Positions 1 to 7,674 of a stretch of 15,459 nucleotides of DNA are shown piece by piece (the stretch's first letter is position 1; each line of letters starts with the position of its first letter). Position numbers and translations under genes: made by a program. A model generated the notes under the pieces. It made no database searches. It saw only the letters and a list, made by a program, of their open reading frames with translations, and was not told the origin of the DNA. Location of the stretch: positions 1 to 15,459 of the forward strand of contig JAJYOS010000043.1 in the NCBI GenBank assembly GCA_021796055.1, given 5' to 3'. This DNA is from Bacteroidota bacterium. GTDB lineage: Bacteria > Bacteroidota > Kryptoniia > Kryptoniales > JAKASW01.

Positions 1-675
1 AAAGGCAACATGTCTTTCATCAACGGCGGCAGACTCGCGGCCGGAAGTAATTCAGGAAGCAACCAGAGCATCAATCAGATCGCCGAAGTAAACGTTTACG
101 GAAATCTTACATTCGATTCCACGGCGAGTTTTGCCGTAAACTCGACGGGAAATTTCATTATCAACTTCAAAGGCACGAAGCCGCAGACGGTCACGCTTGG
201 CGACAACGTGTCTTTCAATCACAGCGGACCTCCGGTATGCACGCTTTGGGATACCGTCGCTGCCGGCGCGAATGTCACATTCACAGGCGGACATGTCTGG
301 AGATCTGAGATGCAAAACGCGTCGAACGGCGGTGGCGCTTTCGTCGTGAACGGAACTTTCAATGTCGGCGGCGCCGATACGATAGAAGGAGTCCAGAAGT
401 TTATTGTGAACCCCGGAGCCACGTTCGGAATCGGAAGCCCCGATGGCATCGTGGCTGCGGACGCGGCGATACCCGATTCCGGCAATATTCAGAACGACTC
501 TGCGCGCGTGTTCAGCAGCGAAGCCAACTACGTCTATAACGGGACTTCTTCGCAGGTAACCGGATCCGGACTCCCTTCGACGGTAAATAATCTGACGATC
601 GATAATGCCGATACTGTCACGCTTTCACAGGAGACCACCATAAACGGGACACTCTCTTTGGTAGCCGGTCTTTTC
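1..675 (+). repeat. Beta-rich module, copy 1 (paralogous to 6241-6876)
   Basis: The translated stretch aligns end to end with residues 652-863 of the PL9 protein, with a short insertion here around 'AADAAIPD'. Shared anchors are 'NG.(R/K)LQ/AAGS', 'GNLT.DSTA', 'GTFVVNGT/AFVVNGT', 'DTI.G', 'GSP(D/E)G' and 'VFSS.A.YV(Y/F)NGTS.QVTG'. The similarity is at protein level, with only short runs of DNA identity, so it is an old duplication or shared domain rather than a recent repeat. Confidence 0.7.
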
Positions 676-1044
676 AATAACACGATACCTTTCACTCTGG
701 GATCTGGCGGAAAAGTTTCGATCACGGGAGGAAAGCTGCTGGTGCCGACAGCGGTAAATTCGGTCACCTCAAATATTCCCAAGCAATTTTCGCTTGAACA
801 GAACTATCCCAATCCCTTCAACCCATCGACGGAAATAAAGTACGGCCTCCCGAAGGCGGCCTTCGTGACGCTTAGGGTTTACAACGTCCTCGGGCAGGAA
901 GTGGCGACACTTGTTAACGAGCATCAGAATGCCGGACACTACGATCTCAGCTTCAACATGGATCGTTTCGCGAGCGGAGTCTACTTCTATATGCTCAGAG
1001 CTGGAAACTTCGTCGCGACCAAGAAGATGATGCTCATCAAGTAA
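1..1044 (+). CDS. C-terminal part of a large T9SS-exported beta-rich protein (5' truncated by the window)
   Basis: The reading frame is open to base 1 (Lys-Gly-Asn precede the first Met at 10), so that Met is probably internal and the true start lies upstream. Residues 1 to about 222 (counted from base 10) are beta-rich, with repeated 'GNLTFDSTA', 'FVVNGTF' and 'YVYNGTSSQVTG' phrases. They align with residues 652 to about 863 of the PL9 protein at 4288-7674 ('GNLTVDSTA', 'FVVNGTLAL', 'YVFNGTSPQVTG'). From about residue 256 there is a complete T9SS type A sorting domain: 'NYPNPFNPSTEI', 'YNVLGQEVATLV', 'ASGVYFYML' and a basic 'TKKMMLIK' end. The protein should therefore cross the outer membrane and be released or anchored at the surface. 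By analogy with its paralogue the missing N-terminus may be a polysaccharide lyase or hydrolase, but nothing in the window shows this. It lacks the extra domain (about 870-1035) that the paralogue has before its sorting domain. Confidence 0.85.
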   Translation, partial: KGNMSFINGGRLAAGSNSGSNQSINQIAEVNVYGNLTFDSTASFAVNSTGNFIINFKGTKPQTVTLGDNVSFNHSGPPVCTLWDTVAAGANVTFTGGHVWRSEMQNASNGGGAFVVNGTFNVGGADTIEGVQKFIVNPGATFGIGSPDGIVAADAAIPDSGNIQNDSARVFSSEANYVYNGTSSQVTGSGLPSTVNNLTIDNADTVTLSQETTINGTLSLVAGLFNNTIPFTLGSGGKVSITGGKLLVPTAVNSVTSNIPKQFSLEQNYPNPFNPSTEIKYGLPKAAFVTLRVYNVLGQEVATLVNEHQNAGHYDLSFNMDRFASGVYFYMLRAGNFVATKKMMLIK

Positions 1045-1059
1045 GATTATGGCCGCGGC

Positions 1060-1130
1060 TTAAAAAGTCGAGAGGACTCCGGCGCGCGCACCTTTGCCGG
1101 ACGTGGCGACGGAGCCCTCTTCCTTTTTAA
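1060..1130 (+). terminator. Hairpin terminator, bidirectional in form
   Basis: The arms 1060-1081 and 1110-1130 pair as TTAAAAAG with CTTTTTAA (8 bp), AGAGG with CCTCT (5 bp) and CTCCG with CGGAG (5 bp), separated by a small internal loop and one mismatch. The A-run on the left and T-run on the right give a terminator shape in both directions. It starts 15 bases after the stop of the first gene, so it probably ends that transcript and separates it from the GH28-PL9 block. No clear promoter was seen in the 44 bases left before the next start, so read-through is possible. Confidence 0.65.
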
Positions 1131-1174
1131 GAAACACGATAAAAAGTCTTTCAATAAAAACGAACGGTGATTAG

Positions 1175-2848
1175 ATGTCGATGAAAAATCTGAAAAGCTC
1201 TCTAACTCTCATGGCGCTTTTCCTTTTTTCAGTGAGTTCCGTTTCTAAGGCTTTCGGAAAGGGCGGTTTCCAACAGGTTAAATCCGAAATTCGGAAATAC
1301 ACCTCGAACCTCCCCTTCAGGATGCCCGAGATCAGGTCGCCCGAGATACCGAATCGGACCTTCAACATTGAAAGCTACGGCGCCGTCGGCAACGGCAAGG
1401 TCATGAATACAGATGCCTTCAGAAAGACGATTGAAGCTTGTTCGAAGGCGGGAGGTGGAACAGTAATCGTGCCTCCGGGTCTCTGGCTGACGGGGCCGAT
1501 AGAGCTTCGTAGCAATATGAATTTCCATGTTAGTCGCGGAGCGCTCATCGCTTTCAGCAAGAACCATGCGGACTACCCGATCATCAAATCCCCGACGAGA
1601 GGATTTGTTGTTGCCTCTCCTTTGTATGGATTTAATTTGCACGACATCGCAATTACCGGCGACGGTGTACTCGACGGCGAGGGAGTAACCTGGCGGCCCG
1701 TCAAGAAATCCAAGGTCACAGAATCGATGTGGAAAGGTTTCGTGAAGTCCGGTGGGGTGGTGACAAACGACGGGAAAATCTGGTGGCCGACGAAGGAAGC
1801 CGCGGATGGCGAGGAGTATTTGAAGAATCTCTTCAAGACAAAAAAGAAGAGCGAACTGACCGCGTCGGATTTTCTCCCCGCGCGGGATTACATGAGGCCG
1901 ATTCTCTTTATGCTTAGCAGGTGCCGTAATGTGCTCATCAGCGGGATAACTCTAACGAACTCGCCTAAGTTCGCGATGTATCCCGACCGCTGCGAAGACG
2001 TTGTGATCCGCCATGTCAAGGTCAATAACGAATATTGGGCTCAGAACGGCGATGGGATCGACATCGCATCGTCAAAGAACGTTTTGTTGTATAAGTCCAC
2101 GGTCACGGCGGGTGACGACGGGATCTGCATGAAGTCGAGCCGCGACAAATCCGGCAACACCGCCTTGAAAAATATCGTGATCGCCGACTGCATCGTGTAC
2201 CATGCTCACGGTGGATTCGTCATCGGAAGCAATACCGACGGCGGAATGGAAAACGTCTCGGTAAGAAACTGCGACTATATAGGCACCGACATAGGATTGC
2301 GATTCAAGAGCGCGAGAGGAAGGGGAGGCGTCGTCAGGAATATTTACGTCAGCAACATCTTCATGAAAGACATTGTCCACCAGGCGATTCTGTTTAGCAC
2401 GTACTACGAGGGTTTTGGAAAAGGCGAAGGGCCGCAGCCAGTCAATGCCTTGACCCCGGTTTTTGAAAACTTTCATATCGACTGCATTTATTGCGAGGGT
2501 GCCAGGGAAGCCGTCCGGATCGACGGTTTGCCTGAGATGCCCGTAAAGAATGTGACAATTTCAAATTCGGTTATCTCCGCACAGACCGGGTTCTTCTCCG
2601 ACTTTGCATCCGGGATCACGCTGAAGAACGTGACGCTCCTGCCGAAGACCGGCGATATTTACAAGATCAACAATACAAAAGATCTGACGATCGATAAAGG
2701 GTTCTGCCCTCAGGGGACTGATGTATTCATGAATGTTGCCGGGAAAGAAACGAGTGGAATCAGGATCATGAATACAGATCTGAAATTGGCGAAGATGCCG
2801 GTCCGGTACGGACCCGACGTCCAGCGGAACGCGGTTACTCAAAAATAA
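1175..2848 (+). CDS. Exported GH28 hydrolase, exo-polygalacturonase type
   Basis: This is a glycoside hydrolase family 28 right-handed beta-helix enzyme, expected to cut alpha-1,4-galacturonosyl bonds of pectin or its oligomers. The N-terminus is a Sec signal peptide (basic KNLK, then about 16 hydrophobic residues, likely cut after 'VSKA' near residue 26). Residues 62-130 form the usual N-terminal segment ('IESYGAVGNGK', 'AGGGTVIVPPG'). The catalytic motifs are in order: NGD at 291-293, GDDG with Asp314 and Asp315, HG at 345-346, and RFK at 376-378. From memory, the phrases 'QNGDGID', 'AHGGFVIGS' and 'GTDIGLRFKS' resemble the exo-acting polygalacturonosidase subgroup. A loop at about 172-240 ('WRP ... 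RDYMRP') could narrow the cleft for exo action (inference). There is no T9SS domain, so it is likely periplasmic. The ATG at 1175 has an A-rich leader and no strong ribosome site; a second ATG at 1181 would also keep the signal peptide. It is the first gene of a four-gene cluster. Confidence 0.9.
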   Translation: MSMKNLKSSLTLMALFLFSVSSVSKAFGKGGFQQVKSEIRKYTSNLPFRMPEIRSPEIPNRTFNIESYGAVGNGKVMNTDAFRKTIEACSKAGGGTVIVPPGLWLTGPIELRSNMNFHVSRGALIAFSKNHADYPIIKSPTRGFVVASPLYGFNLHDIAITGDGVLDGEGVTWRPVKKSKVTESMWKGFVKSGGVVTNDGKIWWPTKEAADGEEYLKNLFKTKKKSELTASDFLPARDYMRPILFMLSRCRNVLISGITLTNSPKFAMYPDRCEDVVIRHVKVNNEYWAQNGDGIDIASSKNVLLYKSTVTAGDDGICMKSSRDKSGNTALKNIVIADCIVYHAHGGFVIGSNTDGGMENVSVRNCDYIGTDIGLRFKSARGRGGVVRNIYVSNIFMKDIVHQAILFSTYYEGFGKGEGPQPVNALTPVFENFHIDCIYCEGAREAVRIDGLPEMPVKNVTISNSVISAQTGFFSDFASGITLKNVTLLPKTGDIYKINNTKDLTIDKGFCPQGTDVFMNVAGKETSGIRIMNTDLKLAKMPVRYGPDVQRNAVTQK

Positions 2849-2866
2849 CACTCAAAGGGACAAGCG

Positions 2867-4291
2867 ATGACTTTTCAGAAAGATATTTCAAATGGGAATA
2901 GCCGAAGGTCTTTTGTTGCCGCGACATCATTCTTGCTTGCCATCATTATGATCTCGGTAGGAAGCATCCCGGTATTTGCCGGAAACAGAGAAGAGGCGGC
3001 TCGCGGCTGGAATCTTGTACCACAAATCCTCAAACGAATTGTCCCTCCAAAGTTTCCTGATAGAAATTTTGTGATCACCGACTATGGTGCCGTCGCCGGC
3101 GGGAAGACTCTTTGCACAGATGCGTTTGTTAAGGCAATCGATGCTTGCAGTAAGGCCGGAGGTGGACATGTGGTTGTGCCCGAAGGCGTGTTTCTTACGG
3201 GAGCCATTCACCTGAAGAGTAATATTGATCTGCATATCTCGGAAGGCGCGGTTGTTAAGTTCAGCACTAACCCTAACGACTATCTGCCGCTCGTGCATGC
3301 CAGGTGGCAGGGAATCACATTGATGAACTACTCGCCGCTCATTTACGCCTACGGCCAGGAAAACGTGGCGCTGACCGGGAGAGGGCTACTCGACGGACAG
3401 GCCGATAGTCAGCACTGGTGGCCTTGGAAAAAGCTAAGCAATAAGCCGATCAGCTGGCCCCTTCTTGAGAAGTACAACGACGAAAAGGCCCCGTTGAATG
3501 ACAGGGTCTTTGGACCAGGTCACTATCTTCGGCCGACTTTTGTCGAATTCTACCGCTGTAAGAATGTCCTTATAAAAAATGTCCATCTGGAAAACTCACC
3601 GTTCTGGTTCCTCCATCCCGTGCTTTGCACGGACGTCACCATCGATGGAGTCGAAACCAACGCCAGCGGTCCTAACACCGACGGTTGTGACCCCGAGTCT
3701 TGCACCGATGTCCTGGTACAGCACTGCGTGTTCAACACAGGCGACGATTGCATCGCAATCAAGTCGGGTAGGAATAATGACGGGCGCAGGGTCAATGTCC
3801 CGGCGAAAGAGATGATAATACGCGACTGCACGATGAGAAACGGACATGGCGGAGTTTCGATAGGAAGCGAGATAACGGGTGGAGCCGAAGACATTTTTAT
3901 TGAGAACTGCAATATGAGCAGCCCGGACCTCGACCAGGCTTTGCGCCTGAAGTCGAACAAGAAGAGGGGCGGCATTATTCAAAATATTTACGCGCGCAAT
4001 ATCAAAGTAGGCCAGGTGAAGGTCTCTATCCTCAGGGTCAATCTGAATTATGATCCTCCAGAGGCAAAGGGGTACAGCTATTATCCGATTGTCAGGAATG
4101 TGTTTGTCGACAACCTGACTTCACAGAAGAGTGAGTACGGTTTGTTCTTGACCGGGCTTCCACAGTCGAAAATTCAGCATATCGTGCTTAAGGATTGCGA
4201 ACTGGGCGGCGTTGCGAAAGGAAACAACATTCAGTTCACCACGGGGCTTAAACTCGAAAATGTCAGGATAAACGGGGAACTATCTAAATGA
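2867..4291 (+). CDS. Exported GH28 polygalacturonase-like hydrolase with Tat-like signal
   Basis: This is a second GH28 beta-helix hydrolase, predicted to act on galacturonate-containing pectic oligosaccharides. Canonical motifs are present: NTD at 270-272, GDD with Asp293 and Asp294, GHG centred on His327, and RLK at 360-362. The N-terminal segment ('ITDYGAVAGGK', 'AGGGHVVVPEG', 'LTGAIHLKSN') is homologous to the gene just upstream, so the two are paralogues. The signal region carries 'SRRSFVAA' at 12-19, a twin-arginine-like motif, then a hydrophobic stretch and 'VFA' near residue 38 as cleavage site; Tat or Sec export are both possible. No T9SS domain follows the catalytic domain, which suggests a periplasmic enzyme. 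AAAGGGA at 2854-2860, six bases before the ATG, supports the start. It lies 18 bases after the previous gene, and its stop overlaps the next start as ATGA, so translational coupling is likely. The exact substrate cannot be read from sequence. Confidence 0.9.
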   Translation: MTFQKDISNGNSRRSFVAATSFLLAIIMISVGSIPVFAGNREEAARGWNLVPQILKRIVPPKFPDRNFVITDYGAVAGGKTLCTDAFVKAIDACSKAGGGHVVVPEGVFLTGAIHLKSNIDLHISEGAVVKFSTNPNDYLPLVHARWQGITLMNYSPLIYAYGQENVALTGRGLLDGQADSQHWWPWKKLSNKPISWPLLEKYNDEKAPLNDRVFGPGHYLRPTFVEFYRCKNVLIKNVHLENSPFWFLHPVLCTDVTIDGVETNASGPNTDGCDPESCTDVLVQHCVFNTGDDCIAIKSGRNNDGRRVNVPAKEMIIRDCTMRNGHGGVSIGSEITGGAEDIFIENCNMSSPDLDQALRLKSNKKRGGIIQNIYARNIKVGQVKVSILRVNLNYDPPEAKGYSYYPIVRNVFVDNLTSQKSEYGLFLTGLPQSKIQHIVLKDCELGGVAKGNNIQFTTGLKLENVRINGELSK

Positions 4292-7200
4292 TTAATTCCG
4301 TGATGTCAGGAGATTCAGTTTTCAGGTATGCGATGTCGAAATTGATGCGGGCCATGTTTCTGCTGTTTCTCACATCTGCAGCAGCGGCGGCGCAAAACTC
4401 TGTGTATGTTTCACCGGATGGGAGTGATTCTAATCCTGGTACAATCAGTTTGCCGTACCAGACTATCGCGAAGGCAATGTCTGTCGCTTCAGCCGGAACG
4501 ATAATTTATCTGAGAGCCGGCACTTACACGTTGAACGCGACTCTAAAAGCCGGCGTCAGCGGAACAGCTACAGACTATATCAACTTGTGGGCGTACCCCG
4601 GTGAAAAACCGATACTCAATTTCTCAGGTGAAAGTTACTCATCTTCGTCGCGGGGAATCGAGCTCAAAAGAGACTACTGGTATTTGCGGGGACTCACAAT
4701 TGAGAACGCCGGCGACAATGGAATTTTCATCTCAGGATCTCATAATATCATCGAGAACTGCAGCGTGTCATATTGTAAGGACACCGGCATTCAGATAAGC
4801 AGCGGAGGGAGCTACAATTACATCCACAATTGCGATGCGTTCGACAATAACGATCCTGCGACAGAGGGACAAAACGCGGATGGAATTGACGTCAAACTTG
4901 ACGGTGGTCCTGGTAATGTGCTTCGTGGATGCCGCGTGTACGATAACTCCGATGATGGTTACGACTGTTACGGCACGCCTAACCGCGTGGTCTTCGACAG
5001 CTGCTGGGCTTTCCACAACGGCTACAACCTCTGGAATATTCAGGGCTTTACCGGAAATGGAAACGGTTTCAAACTCGGCGGGGCGGATTCGGTCGGCCCT
5101 CACATCGTAACCAATTGTGTCTCGTTCGACAATACCGTCAAAGGCTTCGATCAGAACAACAACATGGCAGGTATCGTCCTTCACAACTGCACGGCCTATA
5201 GAAACGGCACATACAACTTCTCTTTCCCTGAGACCCCGAAGGTTGGCATCGACACATTTATGAACGATCTCTCAATCGATCCGGCCCTCGGCGATACGAG
5301 AATAGTTGCCGGTGCGGTGCAGGATTCGAACAGCTGGCAGGGGCACAACGTTACAGATGCCGATTTCCTCAGCCTCGATACATCGCTCGCGCGCCTGCCA
5401 AGGCTGGCCGGTGGCTCTCTCCCTGCCACGCCTCTTTTAAGGCTTGCGCCTGGAAGCTCGCTCATCGACGCGGGCATCGATGTCGGAATACCTTTCAAAG
5501 GAAAAGCTTCCGACATCGGCGCCTTTGAAAGTGGAACCGGACCAGTTGTCCTTTCTACTAACGGTACCGGGGGCGGAGATTGGAATAGCACTGCCACGTG
5601 GGCCGGCGGCGTGGTCCCCGATACGTCAGACTATGTGGTAATCCTTGGCGGAGACTCCGTGACAGTTTCCGGCGTAGATACCGTGCGATGCGGAGATTTG
5701 AACATACTCTCCTCGGGGAAGCTCAATGGCTTTGGGCCGATGGTTGTGAAAGGAATGCTTTCGCTCCTTCCGAACGCGTGGTATTACAACAGCAATTCAA
5801 AAGCGCCTTCATTCCCTGTTGCAGCTTCGTATGATATTAGCCCTCAAGGGAATTATGTTCACACGAGCAGCGCCGGAAGTACGCTAGGTTCTGCCGGTTA
5901 CGATTCTACATTCGGAAATGTAATTGTTCTGAAGAGTGGAACGACATGCGGAGCGAATCTGACCATCAACGGGAACCTGATTATTAACACGGGCGGCGCA
6001 AGCAGCAACTTCCGCGCGACAAACGCGAGCGTGAACAGGAGCCTCACTCAGACGGTGAAGGGAAATGTGTCCATCATTTCGGGACAGTGGGCATGCGTGG
6101 ACGGCGGAAACGATCTCACCGGGATTTGGAACATTATGGGCAACGTCACCGCGGGCGACTCTTCGACCGCTTCGGGCATGGCCCGCATGGGCCCGTTCTC
6201 CAGCTCGTCCAGCTCGCACCGGCTCGGCGTTTTCAATATAACTGGCGACCTGCATCTCGTGAATGGCGCTAAGCTTCAGGCAGGCAGCAGCACCGGCTCC
6301 ACCTCCACAACTGAGACCGGCATCATCAACCTGACCGGAAATCTTACCGTAGACAGCACGGCAGTCTTCGGCACTAACTCACTGGGCGTTTTTGCTTTTA
6401 ATTTTGTTGGAGTGTCTTCCCAGGTTGTTGCGCTGCATGCGCCGTTTGTGATGTCGTCAACGCAAATGCAGCCGGTAATTAATGATACCATCAAAGCAGG
6501 GACATCAGTGATGTTTGTCCAGACAGGGAAGCCGTGGGTGATCGGCGGTCCGGGAACTTTCGTGGTTAATGGAACCCTGGCTTTGCCGCAAGGCGATACC
6601 ATCAAAGGTGGACAAGGCTTTCGATTGAACGCGGGCGCACTCCTTGGGATGGGAAGTCCGGAAGGACTCGACAGCACGGGAAACATCCAGTTGACAGGGG
6701 AAAAAGTTTTCAGCTCGAATGCAAGCTATGTTTTTAATGGTACCTCTCCTCAGGTTACGGGAAACTGGATGCCCGACACTGCTTATAAGCTGACAACGGT
6801 CAACTCGAGCGGCCTGACGTTGTCGAAAGGGCTTGTGGTCAGTGGAATGGTTAATGTCGCTGCCGGGCGACTCATACTCGGCAAGCATAGTCTTGTTGCC
6901 GGGGGAACCGGAGGCGGCACAACGGGCAATTATATAGTGACGGATTCAACGGGCATGCTGAAGATCACCGCTGTTAGCGCAAATCAGGTGCTCTTTCCGG
7001 TTGGCACTACCGACGGCTATGCTCCGGTTTGGGTCGCGACTGGGAGCGAGCCAGAAACGATCAGCGTGTCGGTGTCTCCCGATTCCGGAACTAGCGCCCA
7101 AGCGAATGCCCGGGTGAATTTGAAATGGAAAATTGTTTCTTCATCCGTCTCGGGCGGAAGTTACTCGCTTAAATTCGGATGGATGAAAAGCGAAGAAGAT

Positions 7201-7674
7201 TCAGCTTTTGCCGCGAACAGAGCTTCTTTTGCTGAGATGTTTCTTGAAAAAGATTCTTCAACGTATGTTGAGGCTGGAAGCGGGGACTACACCACAAGTT
7301 TTGCCTCCGAACCTTATACCGTATCGCAGGGAAATGTCCCGTTGCTCGGAACATTTGTAGTTGGAAATTTTGGAGCGACACCGATCCGTCGAGTCGAGAC
7401 CATCCCTGCCGTTTTCAAGCTTTACCAGAATTACCCGAATCCATTTAACCCTACCACAACGATACAATTCACGGTGGCGAAGAGGGGAGTCGCATTGCTG
7501 AGGGTTTACAATATCCTCGGACAACGGGTGACTACATTGTTCTCGGGTGACGTCACGCCCGGTAGAATTTATTCTGTGCCGTTCAACGCCGGAGAACTGT
7601 CCTCCGGTGTTTATTTCGAGGTGCTCGAAAGCGGCGGACAAAGGCAGATTCATAAAATGGTTCTAATGAAATGA
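4288..7674 (+). CDS. PL9-type pectate lyase with long beta-rich extension and T9SS sorting domain
   Basis: This is a multidomain secreted pectate lyase, expected to cut polygalacturonate by Ca2+-dependent beta-elimination at the cell surface. A signal peptide (about 16-35, 'FLLFLTSAAAAAQ') is followed by a PL9-like beta-helix (about 37-415, 'VYVSPDGSDSNPGT' onward). Ca2+-site aspartates are visible in 'NADGID' (Asp198) and 'NSDDGYD' (Asp222, 223, 226), and Lys262 in 'NGFKLGG' fits the catalytic lysine. These match the Pel9A residues I recall (D209, D233, D234, D237, K273) at one constant offset of 11. Residues 430-500 resemble a G8-type domain ('WNSTATWAGGVVPDTSD'). Residues 500-870 are unnamed beta-rich sequence, 870-1035 a further Ig-like region, and about 1039-1128 the T9SS type A sorting domain. 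The start is uncertain: the ATG at 4288 overlaps the previous stop, but the signal peptide fits better from Met16 (4333). Its stop overlaps the next gene by ATGA. Confidence 0.88.
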   Translation: MINSVMSGDSVFRYAMSKLMRAMFLLFLTSAAAAAQNSVYVSPDGSDSNPGTISLPYQTIAKAMSVASAGTIIYLRAGTYTLNATLKAGVSGTATDYINLWAYPGEKPILNFSGESYSSSSRGIELKRDYWYLRGLTIENAGDNGIFISGSHNIIENCSVSYCKDTGIQISSGGSYNYIHNCDAFDNNDPATEGQNADGIDVKLDGGPGNVLRGCRVYDNSDDGYDCYGTPNRVVFDSCWAFHNGYNLWNIQGFTGNGNGFKLGGADSVGPHIVTNCVSFDNTVKGFDQNNNMAGIVLHNCTAYRNGTYNFSFPETPKVGIDTFMNDLSIDPALGDTRIVAGAVQDSNSWQGHNVTDADFLSLDTSLARLPRLAGGSLPATPLLRLAPGSSLIDAGIDVGIPFKGKASDIGAFESGTGPVVLSTNGTGGGDWNSTATWAGGVVPDTSDYVVILGGDSVTVSGVDTVRCGDLNILSSGKLNGFGPMVVKGMLSLLPNAWYYNSNSKAPSFPVAASYDISPQGNYVHTSSAGSTLGSAGYDSTFGNVIVLKSGTTCGANLTINGNLIINTGGASSNFRATNASVNRSLTQTVKGNVSIISGQWACVDGGNDLTGIWNIMGNVTAGDSSTASGMARMGPFSSSSSSHRLGVFNITGDLHLVNGAKLQAGSSTGSTSTTETGIINLTGNLTVDSTAVFGTNSLGVFAFNFVGVSSQVVALHAPFVMSSTQMQPVINDTIKAGTSVMFVQTGKPWVIGGPGTFVVNGTLALPQGDTIKGGQGFRLNAGALLGMGSPEGLDSTGNIQLTGEKVFSSNASYVFNGTSPQVTGNWMPDTAYKLTTVNSSGLTLSKGLVVSGMVNVAAGRLILGKHSLVAGGTGGGTTGNYIVTDSTGMLKITAVSANQVLFPVGTTDGYAPVWVATGSEPETISVSVSPDSGTSAQANARVNLKWKIVSSSVSGGSYSLKFGWMKSEEDSAFAANRASFAEMFLEKDSSTYVEAGSGDYTTSFASEPYTVSQGNVPLLGTFVVGNFGATPIRRVETIPAVFKLYQNYPNPFNPTTTIQFTVAKRGVALLRVYNILGQRVTTLFSGDVTPGRIYSVPFNAGELSSGVYFEVLESGGQRQIHKMVLMK
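6241..6876 (+). repeat. Beta-rich module, copy 2 (paralogous to 1-675)
   Basis: This covers residues 652-863 of the PL9 protein and aligns with the start of the truncated gene at 1-1044. The order of anchor phrases is the same in both copies and no catalytic motif of a known family was recognised. It probably forms a beta-solenoid or Ig-like stalk between the catalytic helix and the sorting domain (inference). Confidence 0.7.

Noticed and set aside
781..1041. Three DNA-level similar stretches (781-1041, 7402-7671, 8958-9221) as possible mobile or recombination repeats
   Set aside because: They encode the T9SS sorting domain; similarity follows the protein family, with third-position differences throughout, so they are not recent repeats.
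2045..2320. Apparently degenerate GH28 motifs in the first GH28 gene (NGD, AHG and RFK instead of NTD, GHG and RIK)
   Set aside because: All three catalytic aspartates and the key His, Arg and Lys are present, and the variants fit what I recall of the exo-polygalacturonosidase subgroup, so this is not evidence of inactivation.
3579..3982. Several open frames of 78-141 codons on both strands inside the second GH28 gene, and similar ones inside other genes
   Set aside because: They lie fully within well-supported genes, lack ribosome sites and recognisable domains, and are shadows of the coding frame.
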